A DNA stretch of 64,000 nt. Source: Blastobasis lacticolella. Taxonomy: Eukaryota; Arthropoda; Insecta; Lepidoptera; Blastobasidae. The notes beneath the pieces were generated by a model. That model searched no databases and was not told the DNA's origin. It saw nothing but the letters and a program-made list of their open reading frames with translations. Location of the stretch: positions 15,004,200 to 15,068,199 of the forward strand of contig LR990052.1 in assembly GCA_905147135.1 (NCBI GenBank), written 5' to 3'. This document shows, one piece after another, positions 43,061 through 53,705 of this stretch (position 1 is its first letter; the number at the start of each line of letters is the position of its first letter). The position numbers were made by a program, and so were the translations under genes.

Positions 43061-43563
43061 AGAAACAGGATTTAACTTAGTGATGCTGATGTTTTGTGGC
43101 GTTTTAAATCCACTTAAACAGAAGTCAGTCAGATCAAGGGGGATGAGGTTATGTAGAAGACTACCATAGGCCAGCGCCAGCGTATACTCCTTTAAGATCT
43201 AAACTTTTTAGTGAACCTGGCCTACTAGCGCAGTCTTATAACCAGTTACAATGAGTGCCTTTTATGCTTTTTGCGGAATTTGACCCCATCGAAACTATGT
43301 AACATATTCAGCAAAATAAATCTGAACAGTAAAATATAACCTTAAAAGTCATTACCTGTGGTCCGTGCAGAACCAGTTCACCTGATATCCTTTTAAGTTT
43401 ATCACAGATTTAAGTGTGATTATTTTCATGGGGAATATTTTTGCATATGATAGAATGAGTTAATGATGAGTATTTAACGTGAACAAAGTCGCGGGCAACC
43501 GCTAGTAATAAATAAGCTGGATATTTTTGCAAACTTTTTACTTTGCAATACTCAATGGTAGGT

Positions 43564-43678
43564 GCCACAAACTTACCTGACACGGTGACGGCGTCGCTGT
43601 TGTTGACAAACAAAATGACATTTTTAAATGGCGACACTTAGTTCAGCTTTAAGCCACCGGGCCAGATAAGTTTGTGGC
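43564..43678. mobile_element. Small MITE nested in the right element copy
   Basis: Ends GCCACAAACTTACCTGACAC and the complement ending GATAAGTTTGTGGC. It corresponds to 705 to 819. Confidence 0.6.
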
Positions 43679-44000
43679 GAAATTTTAGTGACAATGACTT
43701 GTCACTAAAAGCTTCCCCCAAACAGGGGCGATCGGTAGTTCTTAAAGGGAACACAGCAGAAAACTCACGACGCGTTCTGCAAGCGGGTGGCCGTGAAATC
43801 CCCCTTCGCTGGACAGGTCATACATGTGATTATTATTATGATAGGCTAGTGCATTGACTATCTTTCGGAGGTTATACCTCTGACCGGTGTAACTTGGGTG
43901 TAGTTTATTATTATTAAGTATAATTATTTTCTTTTTTTTGTCAATGGCTTGATCTAGAGGCGACTGCTAACTATAAATCTGAGGGCGATAGCTGGCAACC

Positions 44001-44087
44001 GGATGCGGAAGCACAGGACAGGATGTTGTGGAGATCTTGGAAGGCGGCATATGCTCAACATGGGTGTCTTTTGGCTGATATGATGAA
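44001..44087 (+). pseudogene. RTE-type LINE 3' end fragment
   Basis: 'GGATGCGGAAGCACAGGACA', 'TTGTGGAGATCTTGGAAGGC' and 'ATGGGTGTCTTTTGGCTGAT' form the typical end of an RTE ORF2. Shared with the left arm (357 to 443). Confidence 0.5.
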
Positions 44088-44091
44088 CGTC

Positions 44092-44855
44092 ATATCTCCG
44101 CAACTCCTTCCACTTCTCCCGGGCCCAAGACAAGCCTTGTCGGTCCAATGTAATATCATTGTTATCTATCCCTATCCATCATTCCGATTTTTTCTCCTAT
44201 TCCTTCACTGTCCATGCAGCGAGACTATGGAACTCACTGCCACATAATGTGCGTGACAGTCAGTCACTGTCTATATTTAAAAAGAGAGTCAAGGAATATT
44301 ATCTTTCCCTGTCTAGTCCATAACTTATATATTTATGTATTTTATATCGCTTGTTTTAATAATATGTTTATATTAGCTTTATATACCTATATATTATAAT
44401 ATAATATATTTATGTATTTAAATATTCAATTATTGTGCACGTCGTATCTGCGTTACTTTACTCTAACATCTCTCTTCTGTAGGCCTGTTGTGTCTTTTGT
44501 TCTATTATATTTCTCTGTATACGACCTATTATGATTGACGACCTGAGTGGTTCAATGGTCAACATGCCGGTCTGCCACGCAAGAGGTCCCGGGTTCGATT
44601 CCCGGCCGGGCAGAAATTGAAATGATGCATTTTAATTGCTGTTACGGGTCTGGGTGTTCTATATATAATAAGTATGTATTTAAAAAGTATTTAAGTAGTA
44701 TATCAGTTATCTAGCACCCATAGTACAAGCTTTGCTTAGTTTGGGGCTAGATGGCGCTGTGTGAATTTGTCCACGAATATTTATTATTATTATTTATTAT
44801 TATTATTATTATATCATTATTGTGTACAATAAACAGTTAAATAAATATATAAATA
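44092..44855 (+). mobile_element. 5'-truncated CR1/L2-like LINE insertion carrying a SINE-A
   Basis: Starts in the C-terminal part of the RT ('AAGACAAGCCTTGTCGGTCC', then a frame like 'FTVHAARLWNSLP' broken by changes) and ends with 'CATTATTGTGTACAATAAAC' and AAATAAATATATAAATA. AACGTC flanks it (44086 to 44091 and 44856 to 44861); the left arm has a single AACGTC at this place (complement at 354), so the boundary is exact. Same family as 18130 to 18870. Confidence 0.85.
44537..44805 (+). mobile_element. SINE-A, near-intact, nested in the LINE
   Basis: GACGACCTGAGTGGTTCAAT (A-box region), GGTTCGATTCC (B-box), then 'GGGCAGAAATTGAAATGATG', 'GGGTCTGGGTGTTCTATATA' and 'GATGGCGCTGTGTGAATTTG' with a TTATTATT tail. 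Together with 63885 it is the best copy for defining the family, about 260 to 270 bp including the tail. It was inserted after the LINE. Confidence 0.93.
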
Positions 44856-45260
44856 AACGTCTGTACGCGGGCGCATTCAGTCCAATAGTACGCGACCGCA
44901 TCGCCCACGCCTGTGTGGGGTCAGGGTCTATTATGGATAGCCCATAGAGTTACTATACGAGGTATATAACTCTATGGATATATCTTGTGATATCCAGTCT
45001 CCCAGTCTCTATCCAAACTTATTTTGCAGTATATAAACTCCTTGTCTTGTTGACATAAAAGCCCTGCTTTAGTGCGGGCACAGACCTATGGAAAAGGTCA
45101 GGGACGGGCCCAACCAGCACACCTACCGGGCCGGACATTCTTAAAATTTTCTCAGTCGTTATCAAGCGCTTGCCGGGAAAGGTTAACGGGTAGAAATGGA
45201 TGACGAATTAATGTGCATCGCCTTACTGTTTGGCGCTGAAAACCTACAAAAAAGGGAAAG

Positions 45261-45720
45261 ATGGTAGGCAGTATCAGTCTACTGAACTACTGTACCTACT
45301 CGTCCAGATCTACATTTCGAATGACGGCTGTTAAACTTAAAGCCGTTATAACTCTGATTCTATTGGTCCTAGAACACTAGTCTCTAAAAAGAATTGTATC
45401 ACTCGTCGAGATATACATTTAAAGTAACTGTTGCAAATTGAAAACTGTTATAACTTGAGAACCATAGGTCCTAGAAGAATAGTTTCTATAGAGAAATGAT
45501 ATTAGGTGCTCGTCGAAATCTACGTTTTGTAAGAGAGACGTTAAATTTAAAACTGTCATTCGAAATGTAGAATTCGTCGAGTACTATCATATATCTTTAG
45601 GGACTAGTGTTCTAGGACCAATAGTTTCCGAATAGAAAGAGTCACCTTGGGGCTGGAACCAGTTCAAGCCTCAGGCTAAACAGAGCCAACTTGACCCGGG
45701 TCCAATTCTTGTATTCACGA
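45261..45720 (-). repeat. Degenerate relative of the TTAA element's interior
   Basis: 'GATCTACATTTCGAATGACG', 'CTAGAACACTAGTCTCTAAA' and, inverted, 'GGACTAGTGTTCTAGGACCA' recur from the 40255 array. The segment after it ('GGGGCTGGAACCAGTTCAAG', 'AAACAGAGCCAACTTGACCC') matches the flank of that array in reverse (40170 to 40250). So a second, older copy of the same element family sits here without clear ends. Confidence 0.6.
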
Positions 45721-46219
45721 AGACTGATGGCAGTAGACTGATGCGTATTTTTTTCTCGTCTTCATCTAACATTTAAACTTCACATCAACATATCTATTTA
45801 CTTCTTGCCACGCAACGTCTTTGAGATTACGGTTGTGATAATCCTTTTTTTTTATATTTCAACATAGGAATTTTTGCCCTGCCAAAGTAATGGACTCAGG
45901 GTCAACCATAGAGGAATATACCTTTCCCAGGTATACCAATCTCTTTGATAATTTTATTACAGATCCGCCCCGATGGGCCCGGCCCGGAAAGCTTACGGTC
46001 TGTATATGCCGATTATAAGAAGATTATATGCAAGCCTCGCCTCTTTCAGGACGGTTGAAAGTTTTGACCGGGTGCGCTCTCCGGGCGTCTATAAGTCTGT
46101 GACGGCTAGTACATTGTCGATGAAAATAATATGGCTTTCACGTTAAACCCGGCCCGGCCCTGATCGGCAGGTCTGGCCCGGCCCGACCCTGACCGGTAGG
46201 TCTGTGCCCGGCCTTAGAA

Positions 46220-46470
46220 TTCTTGACGCAACCTGCGTTTTACCTGCGTCTCCGACGCAACCTGCGTTTTACCTGCGTCGGCGCGCGCATTTGAAAATCA
46301 TACAATTTTGAGTTGACAGCTTAACGAAAGATGCGTCGCCGACGCAGGCTGCGTCGATAACGCAGGTTGCGTCGGCGACGCAGGTAAAACGCAGGTTGCG
46401 TCGGCGCGCGCATTAGAAGTTCATACAATTTTGAGTTGACAGCATAACGCAAGTTGCGTCGCCGACGCTT
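46220..46470. repeat. Subterminal GACGCA minisatellite, expanded (right end)
   Basis: Blocks of 'GACGCAACCTGCGTTTTACC' and the 46-bp text around 'CATACAATTTTGAGTTGACA' occur twice (46305 and 46425), so the array has a higher-order duplication. Confidence 0.8.
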
Positions 46471-46485
46471 GATATAATCCGCGCC

Positions 46486-46975
46486 TAATATGGCGGTAGT
46501 TACAACCGTGCTTGTTCCACCTCTGTCCAAAATAATATCGTCGAATTGATCACTTGCTATTCCCTAAGTTGTGCCCCACGGTACCTCTGATAGCTCTAAA
46601 GGCGTACTTAAATTGTCCCGAAACGGAATGTTTAGTTGCCGTGTCAGCTAGTAATTGGTGTTTTCATTGATGATGTACTTACCTGAGTATGAGAATATCG
46701 TTGTGAATTTAAAGGCATCCTGTATATGTACTCTAATATAGCGGTAGTTACAATCTTGTTCCGCCTACATCGACCTGTCCAAAATGATATCGTCGACTTG
46801 ATCACTTGCTATTCACTAAATTGTACCCCACAGTAACGCTGGTAGCTCTAAAGGCGTACTTAAGCTGGCCCGAAACGGAATGTTTAGTTGCCGTGTCAGC
46901 TAGCAGTAATTGGTGTTTTTATTGATGATTATGTACTTACCTGAGTATGAGCATATCGTTGTTATTACATGTATT
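46486..46975. repeat. Two-copy tandem repeat, 248-bp unit
   Basis: Unit 1 begins TAATATGGCGGTAGTTACAA at 46486, unit 2 TAATATAGCGGTAGTTACAA at 46734. Landmarks 'GATCACTTGCTATTC', 'CTCTAAAGGCGTACTTAA' and 'CCGAAACGGAATGTTTAGTT' recur in order. The copies differ by several per cent with small indels. Unit 1 starts exactly at the large element's TAA duplication. Confidence 0.85.
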
Positions 46976-47379
46976 TACTTATGGCTGTGCCTAGAAAGCC
47001 CTAATGACTAAATGGCACCACTTTTAAAAGAGGTCTGGTGTCCTATTTTTGCGGTTGTTCAATTTTGATTTTCAGCATAAAGTTCGATATTTTGATGCAT
47101 GATGCTAATTTTTTTGATATTTTTTAACCGTACCTACTCTTTCGGTGTCGCCAGTACGATTGAAAAAATATTGTTTTTTAAGCCGAAAATCGTTGATTGT
47201 TTCAAAATTGAAAACCGTTCGAATCGATGCGACCGATTCGGAAATATATCTCCTGCACCTCAACAGTCTGTATAAGTAGTTATGGTTATGCATCATAGTT
47301 TAGGGAAAGAGAAGTACTCAAGGTGTGAACTGATTCTCTTGGGAGTATAAAAATTATTGATTGGAGGCGGATAGGAAGT
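46976..47379. other. No recognisable feature
   Basis: Part resembles 51100 to 51300 ('TCAGCATAAAGTTCGATA' and 'AAGCCGAAAATCG' against 'TTTCAGCATGAAAAATT' and 'AAGCCGAAAGTAAAAATTG'), suggesting an old dispersed repeat. Confidence 0.35.
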
Positions 47380-47690
47380 AGGTTTTTTTATTTTATGAAA
47401 TAGACAGGTATTTGACTACCATCTCACCTGATGTTAAGTGCAGATGCAGTTTACGATGGCGTATAATTGTCTATTAAGTACCTATTCACTATATCTAGAA
47501 AAGAGTTAGAAAACCGCTGAGTGCGTATAGGTGGAATGCGTATGGTAAATAAGATGGAAAATAGGAAGGTTGAAGTTGTAGTTAAAGGCATGTTTACCGT
47601 GTGGTGTCGTCGTCGTCGTCGTCCCTTGCATTGAAGGGTGTTTAAGACAACTAATACCATAGATGCAGAACAGCTATTACATTTTCTGTT
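47380..47690 (-). pseudogene. LINE C-terminus and 3' tail relic
   Basis: The minus strand encodes IRIPPIRTQRFSNSFLDIVN and RYLIDNYTPS, then 'CATCAGGTGAGATGGTAGTC' and an A-rich end. It is the same family as 14826 to 15620, with an internal deletion of the 'TPRDWNSLPAHVCPERYNLG' part. A CGTCGTCGTCGTCG run lies at 47605. Confidence 0.7.
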
Positions 47691-48257
47691 AGGTATTATT
47701 TACAACTCGATCTCCAACATGCCTGCCAAGCGTAAAGATTATGGCAATACCTTCCTCTAATGTGAAAGAGGTTAGAGTCCAGCAGTGGATTGCAGCAGTG
47801 TTATAGGCGATTAATGGTATGACATAAATGTTGAATAAATTATAATCTTGAATACAATCTCAACGATATAAAGAACCGAATTCGATTCGAATCTGCAATC
47901 CGAGTAGCCACATAAAACACTGCCCCCGCGGATACTTTACCAATTAACGGAATAAGCTCTTAATTTGCTGAACAAACTAGACCGTCGGGGACGCGACAAC
48001 AACCGGGGTATTTACCCTACTCCTTGCTTAATGGGACTCTCCGTGAAAGAAAATTAGAAGCGGGAAGCAGGGGGAGAAGGGGAACGATCCTTTCTTGGAG
48101 AAAACGCTTGCATCATCCGAACGTTGTTTCACGAGTGTCCCGTTCTGAATTACGCTCAATCAGCTGTTTCCGCTGGATTGATCGTATAAAGACACTAATC
48201 GAAGTTGTTTGGGGGACAGAGTAAATTAGATGCAGGACAATCTATTCAAGTCATGTT
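47691..48257. other. No clear feature
   Basis: 'GTCCAGCAGTGGATTGCAGC' at 47770 is a short RTE 3' end relic. Nothing else identified. Confidence 0.4.
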
Positions 48258-48385
48258 TTTTAACTTGCTGGCACGCCACGACTTCGTTCGGGTATTGTCC
48301 TTCTCTATAAAGCTTTCTCTTGAATCACTTTATCCATTGTTGAAAACCGTATTAAAATCCGTTGCGTAGTTTAAAAGATCTAAAA
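48258..48385 (+). repeat. Interspersed 'CACGACTTCGTTCG' repeat
   Basis: 'GGCACGCCACGACTTCGTTC', 'CTCTTGAATCACTTTATCCA', 'CCGTATTAAAATCCGTTGCG'. Same family as 54118. Confidence 0.5.
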
Positions 48386-50139
48386 ATAATAATGATATTA
48401 AGAAGTAAACAGTTAAAACAAAATAGTAGGAGAGCCTGCTTCAATTTTAAATTGTTATTATAATGATCCATTTGCACTATGTAAGCGTAAGTTGATATAT
48501 CGTACGTTGATATATTTCGTTGAAACGTGAACATCGCAAAATTGGGTAACCTACCACCATTTCCCATGAGCAAAAACCAGCTAGCTCACCAGCCATAGTC
48601 CCCCGCAGTGTTTGTCCTACAGATAGCCGAAGCTCTGCTGAAATGGCTTGTGCCTAATTGTGCGTGTCGGATGATAGTCGCCACACGCAACACCGCAATC
48701 AACATGTAAAACGCTTAGGTACTTCGAATTAAGTATGACTTTTGTTTATTTATGTTGTCAAATCACAATGTCAATTATTCAGATATCTTCGCCCTCTAAA
48801 CAAGCCTCTAGCCTTAGCTTTCAAAATATTTTGTTGAAAAAATATATAAATAACACATTATTTGAAACCTACGAAATAGCGACGGAGTCAAATAATATCA
48901 AGCTCCATAGGCGTTCCACTATGTCCCTCCAAAGGAACCAGCTACATCCACGGTATATATGCTGAAGAGGAACAGCAATGTATAGAGTATTCGGAGTCTA
49001 GCGCAGCATAAATTAAAACCGCGACATAAAGTCGCCGATCAAAAGCACATAAACGTCACTTCCTCTCCTCGCGGCCTTGTCGCTATGCAGCAGCCATCGT
49101 TATAGTCTAAGAGCTCAATATCAGTTATGCAAAAATCGCACCGATAGCTCACAGGGAGGATTGATTCAACTATGTCTTGTACTAAACAATGAACGTCATC
49201 GTCAATACCAATTATGGCTGCGGGATTCATGTTGCAATTTACACAAACACCAAATCTTTAAAAAATTACCTCACTTAACTTCTACTTTTTCTTTTGTGTT
49301 GTGGATGGGATATTCACACAACAACCACTGTTAACGTATAGCACTTCCCATAATTTGGTCCCACACATCCATTAGGATTCAACTTAATTTATAATGGTCT
49401 AATTCTAAATTCACAGTCAAAGCGACCGCCTCCTGGAGTATAACCACAGATTATCATCTCGGCTCAAAACATCGTGATTGGAGGAGATTAAAACGAGAGT
49501 TGACGTCTAATCGAGAGTGCTAGACCGATTCTGAGTGGTTCTATTAATATTCTTTCCTTACACCCTTGGTGAAAAGGGAAATTATGCCGAGATTATGGGT
49601 ACACGAGTAATCTAACTTACTTCTCCGAGCACAGTATAAAGAACGGTAGTTTGTGCTGCGAGTCTGGGATATCGAATATCAATGTCATTTTAGCATTTTA
49701 TGGCAGCTTCAATTTTCTAACATTTTAATTCTTGTAAATTATTTTTGACCGTATGGTGTCTGGGAGAGTAGAATAGCACCAACCCCTTACACTCGTGGGT
49801 ATCGTACAAGGCGACTAATGATTTAGAGACCAAAGATCTAGAGTAATCAGGTAATCAGAGTGATGCAAATATCAGAAAAATATCTATTAGATAAATTCGA
49901 AATTGAAACATAAACGATTAAATGAGGTAGAAATTTAACACAACTTTACCTCATTAAGCTGTGTGATATTATCGCCACCAAAACTGCCTTCACCAATTAA
50001 CACCTAATAACATTCACCACAATCCCAACCCAATAAACTTGTAAACAATCAGCCTTAATCCCATGCGGTGACCGAACGTCCGAACGCAATTTCGTGAAGC
50101 CATCTCTACAGTTACGTACGAACTTGAGAGGGATGCAAT
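48386..50139. other. No gene identified
   Basis: A 63-codon minus frame (49039 to 49230) reads rather protein-like ('IIGIDDDVHCLVQDIVESIL', then a CDFC), but I recognise no family. At 49745 to 49820 'AGAATAGCACCAACCCCTTA' and 'GTGGGTATCGTACAAGGCGA' are a relic of a common LINE segment. Confidence 0.35.
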
Positions 50140-50838
50140 ACCTATTGTACCGAAACCGTGCGGTTTTGATTCCAGAGGTAGGCAACCGCGATCCGACTTC
50201 CTGTTGAATTCTAGACCCGTTTGTGGCTGAGTGCAAGCGAACGGATGATTTGGCTTATTACCGGTTATCAGCGAGACGGTTCACTCGAATCGTATGAAAT
50301 ACGAGTAATTATATACAATATATGTTTGTAATGGAGTGCAAAATATCTATAAGTAAGCCCTCTCAAAATTTTGCGGTGCCCCTACGGGGTTCTACATACT
50401 TTTCTGTCTTAATTTTTACTATCATTGTATTACCACGTTTACGTATTACGTCTACGTAATAAACGTTTACGTCTACGGGTTGGTTATCTGTACTTAAACT
50501 TTTAAAAGGATGTTTGTATGATTATGACGTCATTTCAATTTGTACCGAAACCGTGCGGTTTCGATTCCGGAGGTAGGCAACCGCGATCCGACTCCCTGTT
50601 GGATTGTAGACCCCTTTCCGGATCACTGCCGGGTGTGTGCAAGCGTACGGATGATTTGGCTTATTACTGGTTATCCGCGAGACAGTTCACAAAGCGGTTG
50701 AATCGTATGAAATACGAGTAATTATGTGTTTGTAATGGAGTGTAAAACGTTGACGTTTATTAGGGTTGGTTATCTATAAGTATCTACTTAAGCTTTTATC
50801 TATATAAAAAAGAATGTTTGTATGATTATGACGTCGTT
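50140..50838. repeat. Two-copy direct repeat of about 200 bp plus linker
   Basis: 'CCGAAACCGTGCGGTTTTGA', 'GGTAGGCAACCGCGATCCGA' and 'GATGATTTGGCTTATTACCG' at 50152 to 50310 recur at 50540 to 50740. The linker 'ATGTTTGTATGATTATGACG' also recurs (50508, 50815). The units are irregular tandem copies with indels. Confidence 0.7.
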
Positions 50839-51639
50839 TCACTCAGAAATTACAAATTACAATAGATACAGTTATTCCAGGAGAAAATTATTGGGTTTAA
50901 AAATGCGGGAAAAGTCGCTAGTATGAAAACAGTTTTGAATTTTTGGTTGTAATGAATAAACTCAAAAACTACTGGACCTATTTTAAAAATTCTTTCACTA
51001 ATATAATACTACATTGTCACTGAGCAGCGTATGCTTATTTTTATTCTGGGAAAATAATAGCTTATCGTGGGAAAGTTGATTGTTTACAGGGACCTTATTT
51101 TTGAACCTCTCGCATTGAGTCGAACGGTTTTCAATTATCATTTTCAGCATGAAAAATTTTTTTTTTTATTGTCAATGTAATTTTTTAAAATATTGAGTTT
51201 TTCAAGCCGAAAGTAAAAATTGAAACCGCTCGAGTCGAGGCGAGCCGTTCGAACATAGAGCCCCAGATATACGAACTGAGCGCGAGTGAAAACCGCAAAG
51301 AACGGCCGTTGTTTTATGTAGTATTAATATTGAGCAGCTCCATAGCTGAATTGCCAATTAGACTCCGAGATACTAACTCAGATGTACATATGAGTTACAG
51401 AACCGATATCCCGATATGAGGAATGATTGGTCGAGACGATACTTGTGTACTCCACAAGCCCACGAATTGATTTTCGGAATCAAATTACAAATGAAGCCTT
51501 ATTCTTCTGCTTAGCGTTTCGACTATCGCACACAGCGCACAGTCAGAGCTACTATGTCAATGAATACAATAAAAATTCAACTTTGTAGACGCCACGATAG
51601 TAGATTAAAAAAAAAGTTCTTATGAAACATTCCCTGTTC
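50839..51639. other. No recognisable feature
   Basis: Only a short dispersed similarity to 47040 to 47240 (see there). Confidence 0.35.
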
Positions 51640-51775
51640 TCAAAGGTTGTCTGGGGGAGATCGCTTAAAGCGACTAGACCGCCTTTGCGCGCATGTGTAT
51701 TATGCTGATTCTTGTATATTGTCTTTTAATATGTGTGCAATAAAGACTTTTTACTTTTTACTTATTTACACACAA
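51640..51775 (+). repeat. LINE 3' tail ('agaccgcctt' type)
   Basis: 'GAGATCGCTTAAAGCGACTA', 'GACCGCCTTTGCGCGC' and 'GTGTGCAATAAAGACTTTTT' then T-rich sequence. Same 3' end as 38757 to 38885 (opposite strand). Confidence 0.6.
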
Positions 51776-52074
51776 GAGGATATGTAAATACTAAACAGAG
51801 TCACTAAAAATATATTTCTAATGCCAGGTTGTGCACGGGCAGACCAACGTTTTGTGGGTCTCTCAAACCTCAACTATCGCTATACAGTAGATTTTTATCT
51901 TGTACTTGGTGACGTAGAACAACCTACGACGCCCTCGCTGTCTATAGGGGTCTAACGGGGTAATTTTGTGATAAAATTTGTAAAAAAACGGTCTTATATT
52001 CATCTTACATGTATCTAACGTAATGTAGGAAGGTTTTTACGAGGTCGACAACGCGTGGGTGATGCCCTTTATAT

Positions 52075-52160
52075 TGCAAACGTCCATAGGCTGCGGTGAC
52101 TGCTTACCATCAGGCAGGCCGCAAGCTTGTTTGCCACCTTGGCGATATAAAAAAAAAAAA
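52075..52160 (+). repeat. LINE 3' tail with A-run
   Basis: 'GCTGCGGTGACTGCTTACCA', 'CAGGCAGGCCGCAAGCTTGT' and 'TTGCCACCTTGGCGATAT' end in a 15-A run. A short target site cannot be resolved. Confidence 0.65.
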
Positions 52161-52580
52161 AAAGTTTGTTAGTTCATACTTCTCCGACTTCAGGTACGCT
52201 AGACTTGTTGGTATATATTTTTTATGCCACTAACGTGCCAAACAATCTTTCGGCCTGCCTGATGGGTCCCTAAGCTGTTGTGTGCATTGTGTAATTAGTC
52301 GTGTTAAAAAATTAATTAGGAATCTTTTTTTTCTATGACTTTTTTTTATAAGAGCAGACATGATGGTAAGCGGTAACTGTGTCATCTACGATTCATGCAT
52401 TTTGGTTGCAGGTAACAAAAGGTACTCTGATATCTGTGTATGTATTCTGATTGGGTTATCAAGAATCACAGGCTTGGCCACTAATGTTGTGGTTATCTTG
52501 TCACTCGCTACAGAGCTACAGTTATTTCTGATATTGCATAAATATATAAACTGTTTGTCACGTAGGTAGAGGCACCTATT
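52161..52580. other. No recognisable feature
   Basis: Only two overlapping short frames without motifs. Confidence 0.4.
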
Positions 52581-52581
52581 T

Positions 52582-52646
52582 CTACACATTCATCGCACAT
52601 GTTATCCGTGGTAATAAAACCGATAACATGTACGATGAAAGTGTAG
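52582..52646. repeat. 25-bp stem hairpin
   Basis: CTACACATTCATCGCACATG and its inverted copy with about two mismatches enclose a 15-base loop ('GTGGTAATAAAAC'). A MITE remnant is possible. Confidence 0.6.
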
Positions 52647-53024
52647 TGAATAACCACAAAACCTATACATATTTCCATTTAAACCGGGCCGACTACGATT
52701 CTATAGGACTGAACTTTCCGTAGACTCCATTATATATAATGAATTCTAATATAGTTTTAGTGCGGCACATTCTCCGAGCTGACCTCAAGAACTAGTGAAG
52801 TCTCATCTGCATGCCTTCCCTACCTGCAGTTTAGAACTATCTGAAAGTGGTGATCGCGCGGTCAAGTGCTAGAGAACTGTAATTGAAGTCGAACTTCTGA
52901 TTCCAAAGGCGGATAACTGGATTTTTCTTTAACTATAATAGTATATTTTTATAGTATTATAGGATGAAAAAGGTTATGTGCCCCTTCGGTAGGCTACTTA
53001 CATAAGTCTGTTGCTAAAAATTTA

Positions 53025-53175
53025 CTGATTTCAATTACTGAAATTGTTCCTTTTGCGATTACGTATGATCGATTTAATAGTTTCAGTTTATTGCAATGGA
53101 ACTTTGTTAGCAACTGAACCCATGAAATCGATGATACGGAATCGCAAACGTAACAATTTCAATCATTATAATCAG
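53025..53175. mobile_element. 151-bp palindromic MITE
   Basis: The left arm (CTGATTTCAATTACTGAAAT, then 'TTTGCGATTACGTATGATCG') and the right arm are imperfect inverted copies over about 65 bp, meeting near 'GTTTATTGCAATGGAAC'. No coding capacity. Flanking duplication unresolved. Confidence 0.6.
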
Positions 53176-53509
53176 ATAATTAGTTAGATTTTTTAACATC
53201 CATATAAACGTCTCTATTTCAAACAAAAATAAGAGTAGTAGGTACTATGTAATTACAAATTAATTTAACTCCTTTCTAGCACAGTATGGATAATCTACCT
53301 ACAAACTTCGAGTGCCTCTTACCAGGCTCACGGAGACAGACATCAAAGAGGCAGCGGTCAGTGGCGGAACGGCCGCAAGTTTCACTGTCACACAATTTTC
53401 AGCTTTATTTCCAAGGAAATGGATAGTGCCTATCGTTTGAAATTCCTTGCAAGCTAGACGATGCTGCTGTCGGCTGCCACACCATTGTGCATTGAGCCTA
53501 ATCTTTACA

Positions 53510-53705
53510 TAGTGTAAAACAAAGTCGCTTCCCGCCGTCTGTCCCTATGTATGTACGCTTAGAAGTTTTAAACAACGCAACGGCTTTTAATGTAGTATTC
53601 AACCATAGATAGAGTGATTCAAGATGAAGATATAAGCAAAAAAAGGGTAGGTAGGTATAAAGTAGATGTACGTGAACGAAGTCGCGCCGGGTCCACTACT
53701 TGGTC
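53510..53705 (-). repeat. Interspersed 'cgacttcgttcgcg' repeat, reverse
   Basis: 'ACAAAGTCGCTTCCCGCCGT', 'GCAACGGCTTTTAATGTAGT', 'GATAGAGTGATTCAAGATGA' and 'GAACGAAGTCGCGCCGGGTC'. It is the reverse of 54118 to 54305. Confidence 0.6.

Larger units (their letters stand above)
39881..46485 (+). mobile_element. Large TIR DNA transposon (PIF/Harbinger-like), right copy with nested insertions
   Basis: The left end GGCCCGGATTATATCAAGCG and the right end, the complement of GGCGCGGATTATATCAAGCG, match over about 38 bp with two differences. TAA flanks both (39878 to 39880, 46486 to 46488). About 5.3 kb of it pairs with the left copy (1 to 2704) in reverse. Three insertions are absent there: a TTAA element (40007 to 41273), a MITE (41558 to 41867) and a LINE with SINE (44092 to 44855). 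Without them the element is about 4.3 kb. It carries a 176-codon transposase-like relic, but no DDE domain, so it is non-autonomous. One caution: 46209 to 46485 could instead be a separate short relative (compare 37941 to 38112), which would move the true right end. Confidence 0.68.

Noticed and set aside
1..45214. A single giant 45-kb transposon with 2.7-kb terminal inverted repeats
   Set aside because: The inner ends at 2704 and 39881 are themselves transposon termini with TAA/TTA, and the right copy continues to a matching end at 46485, so two separate opposite insertions explain it better.
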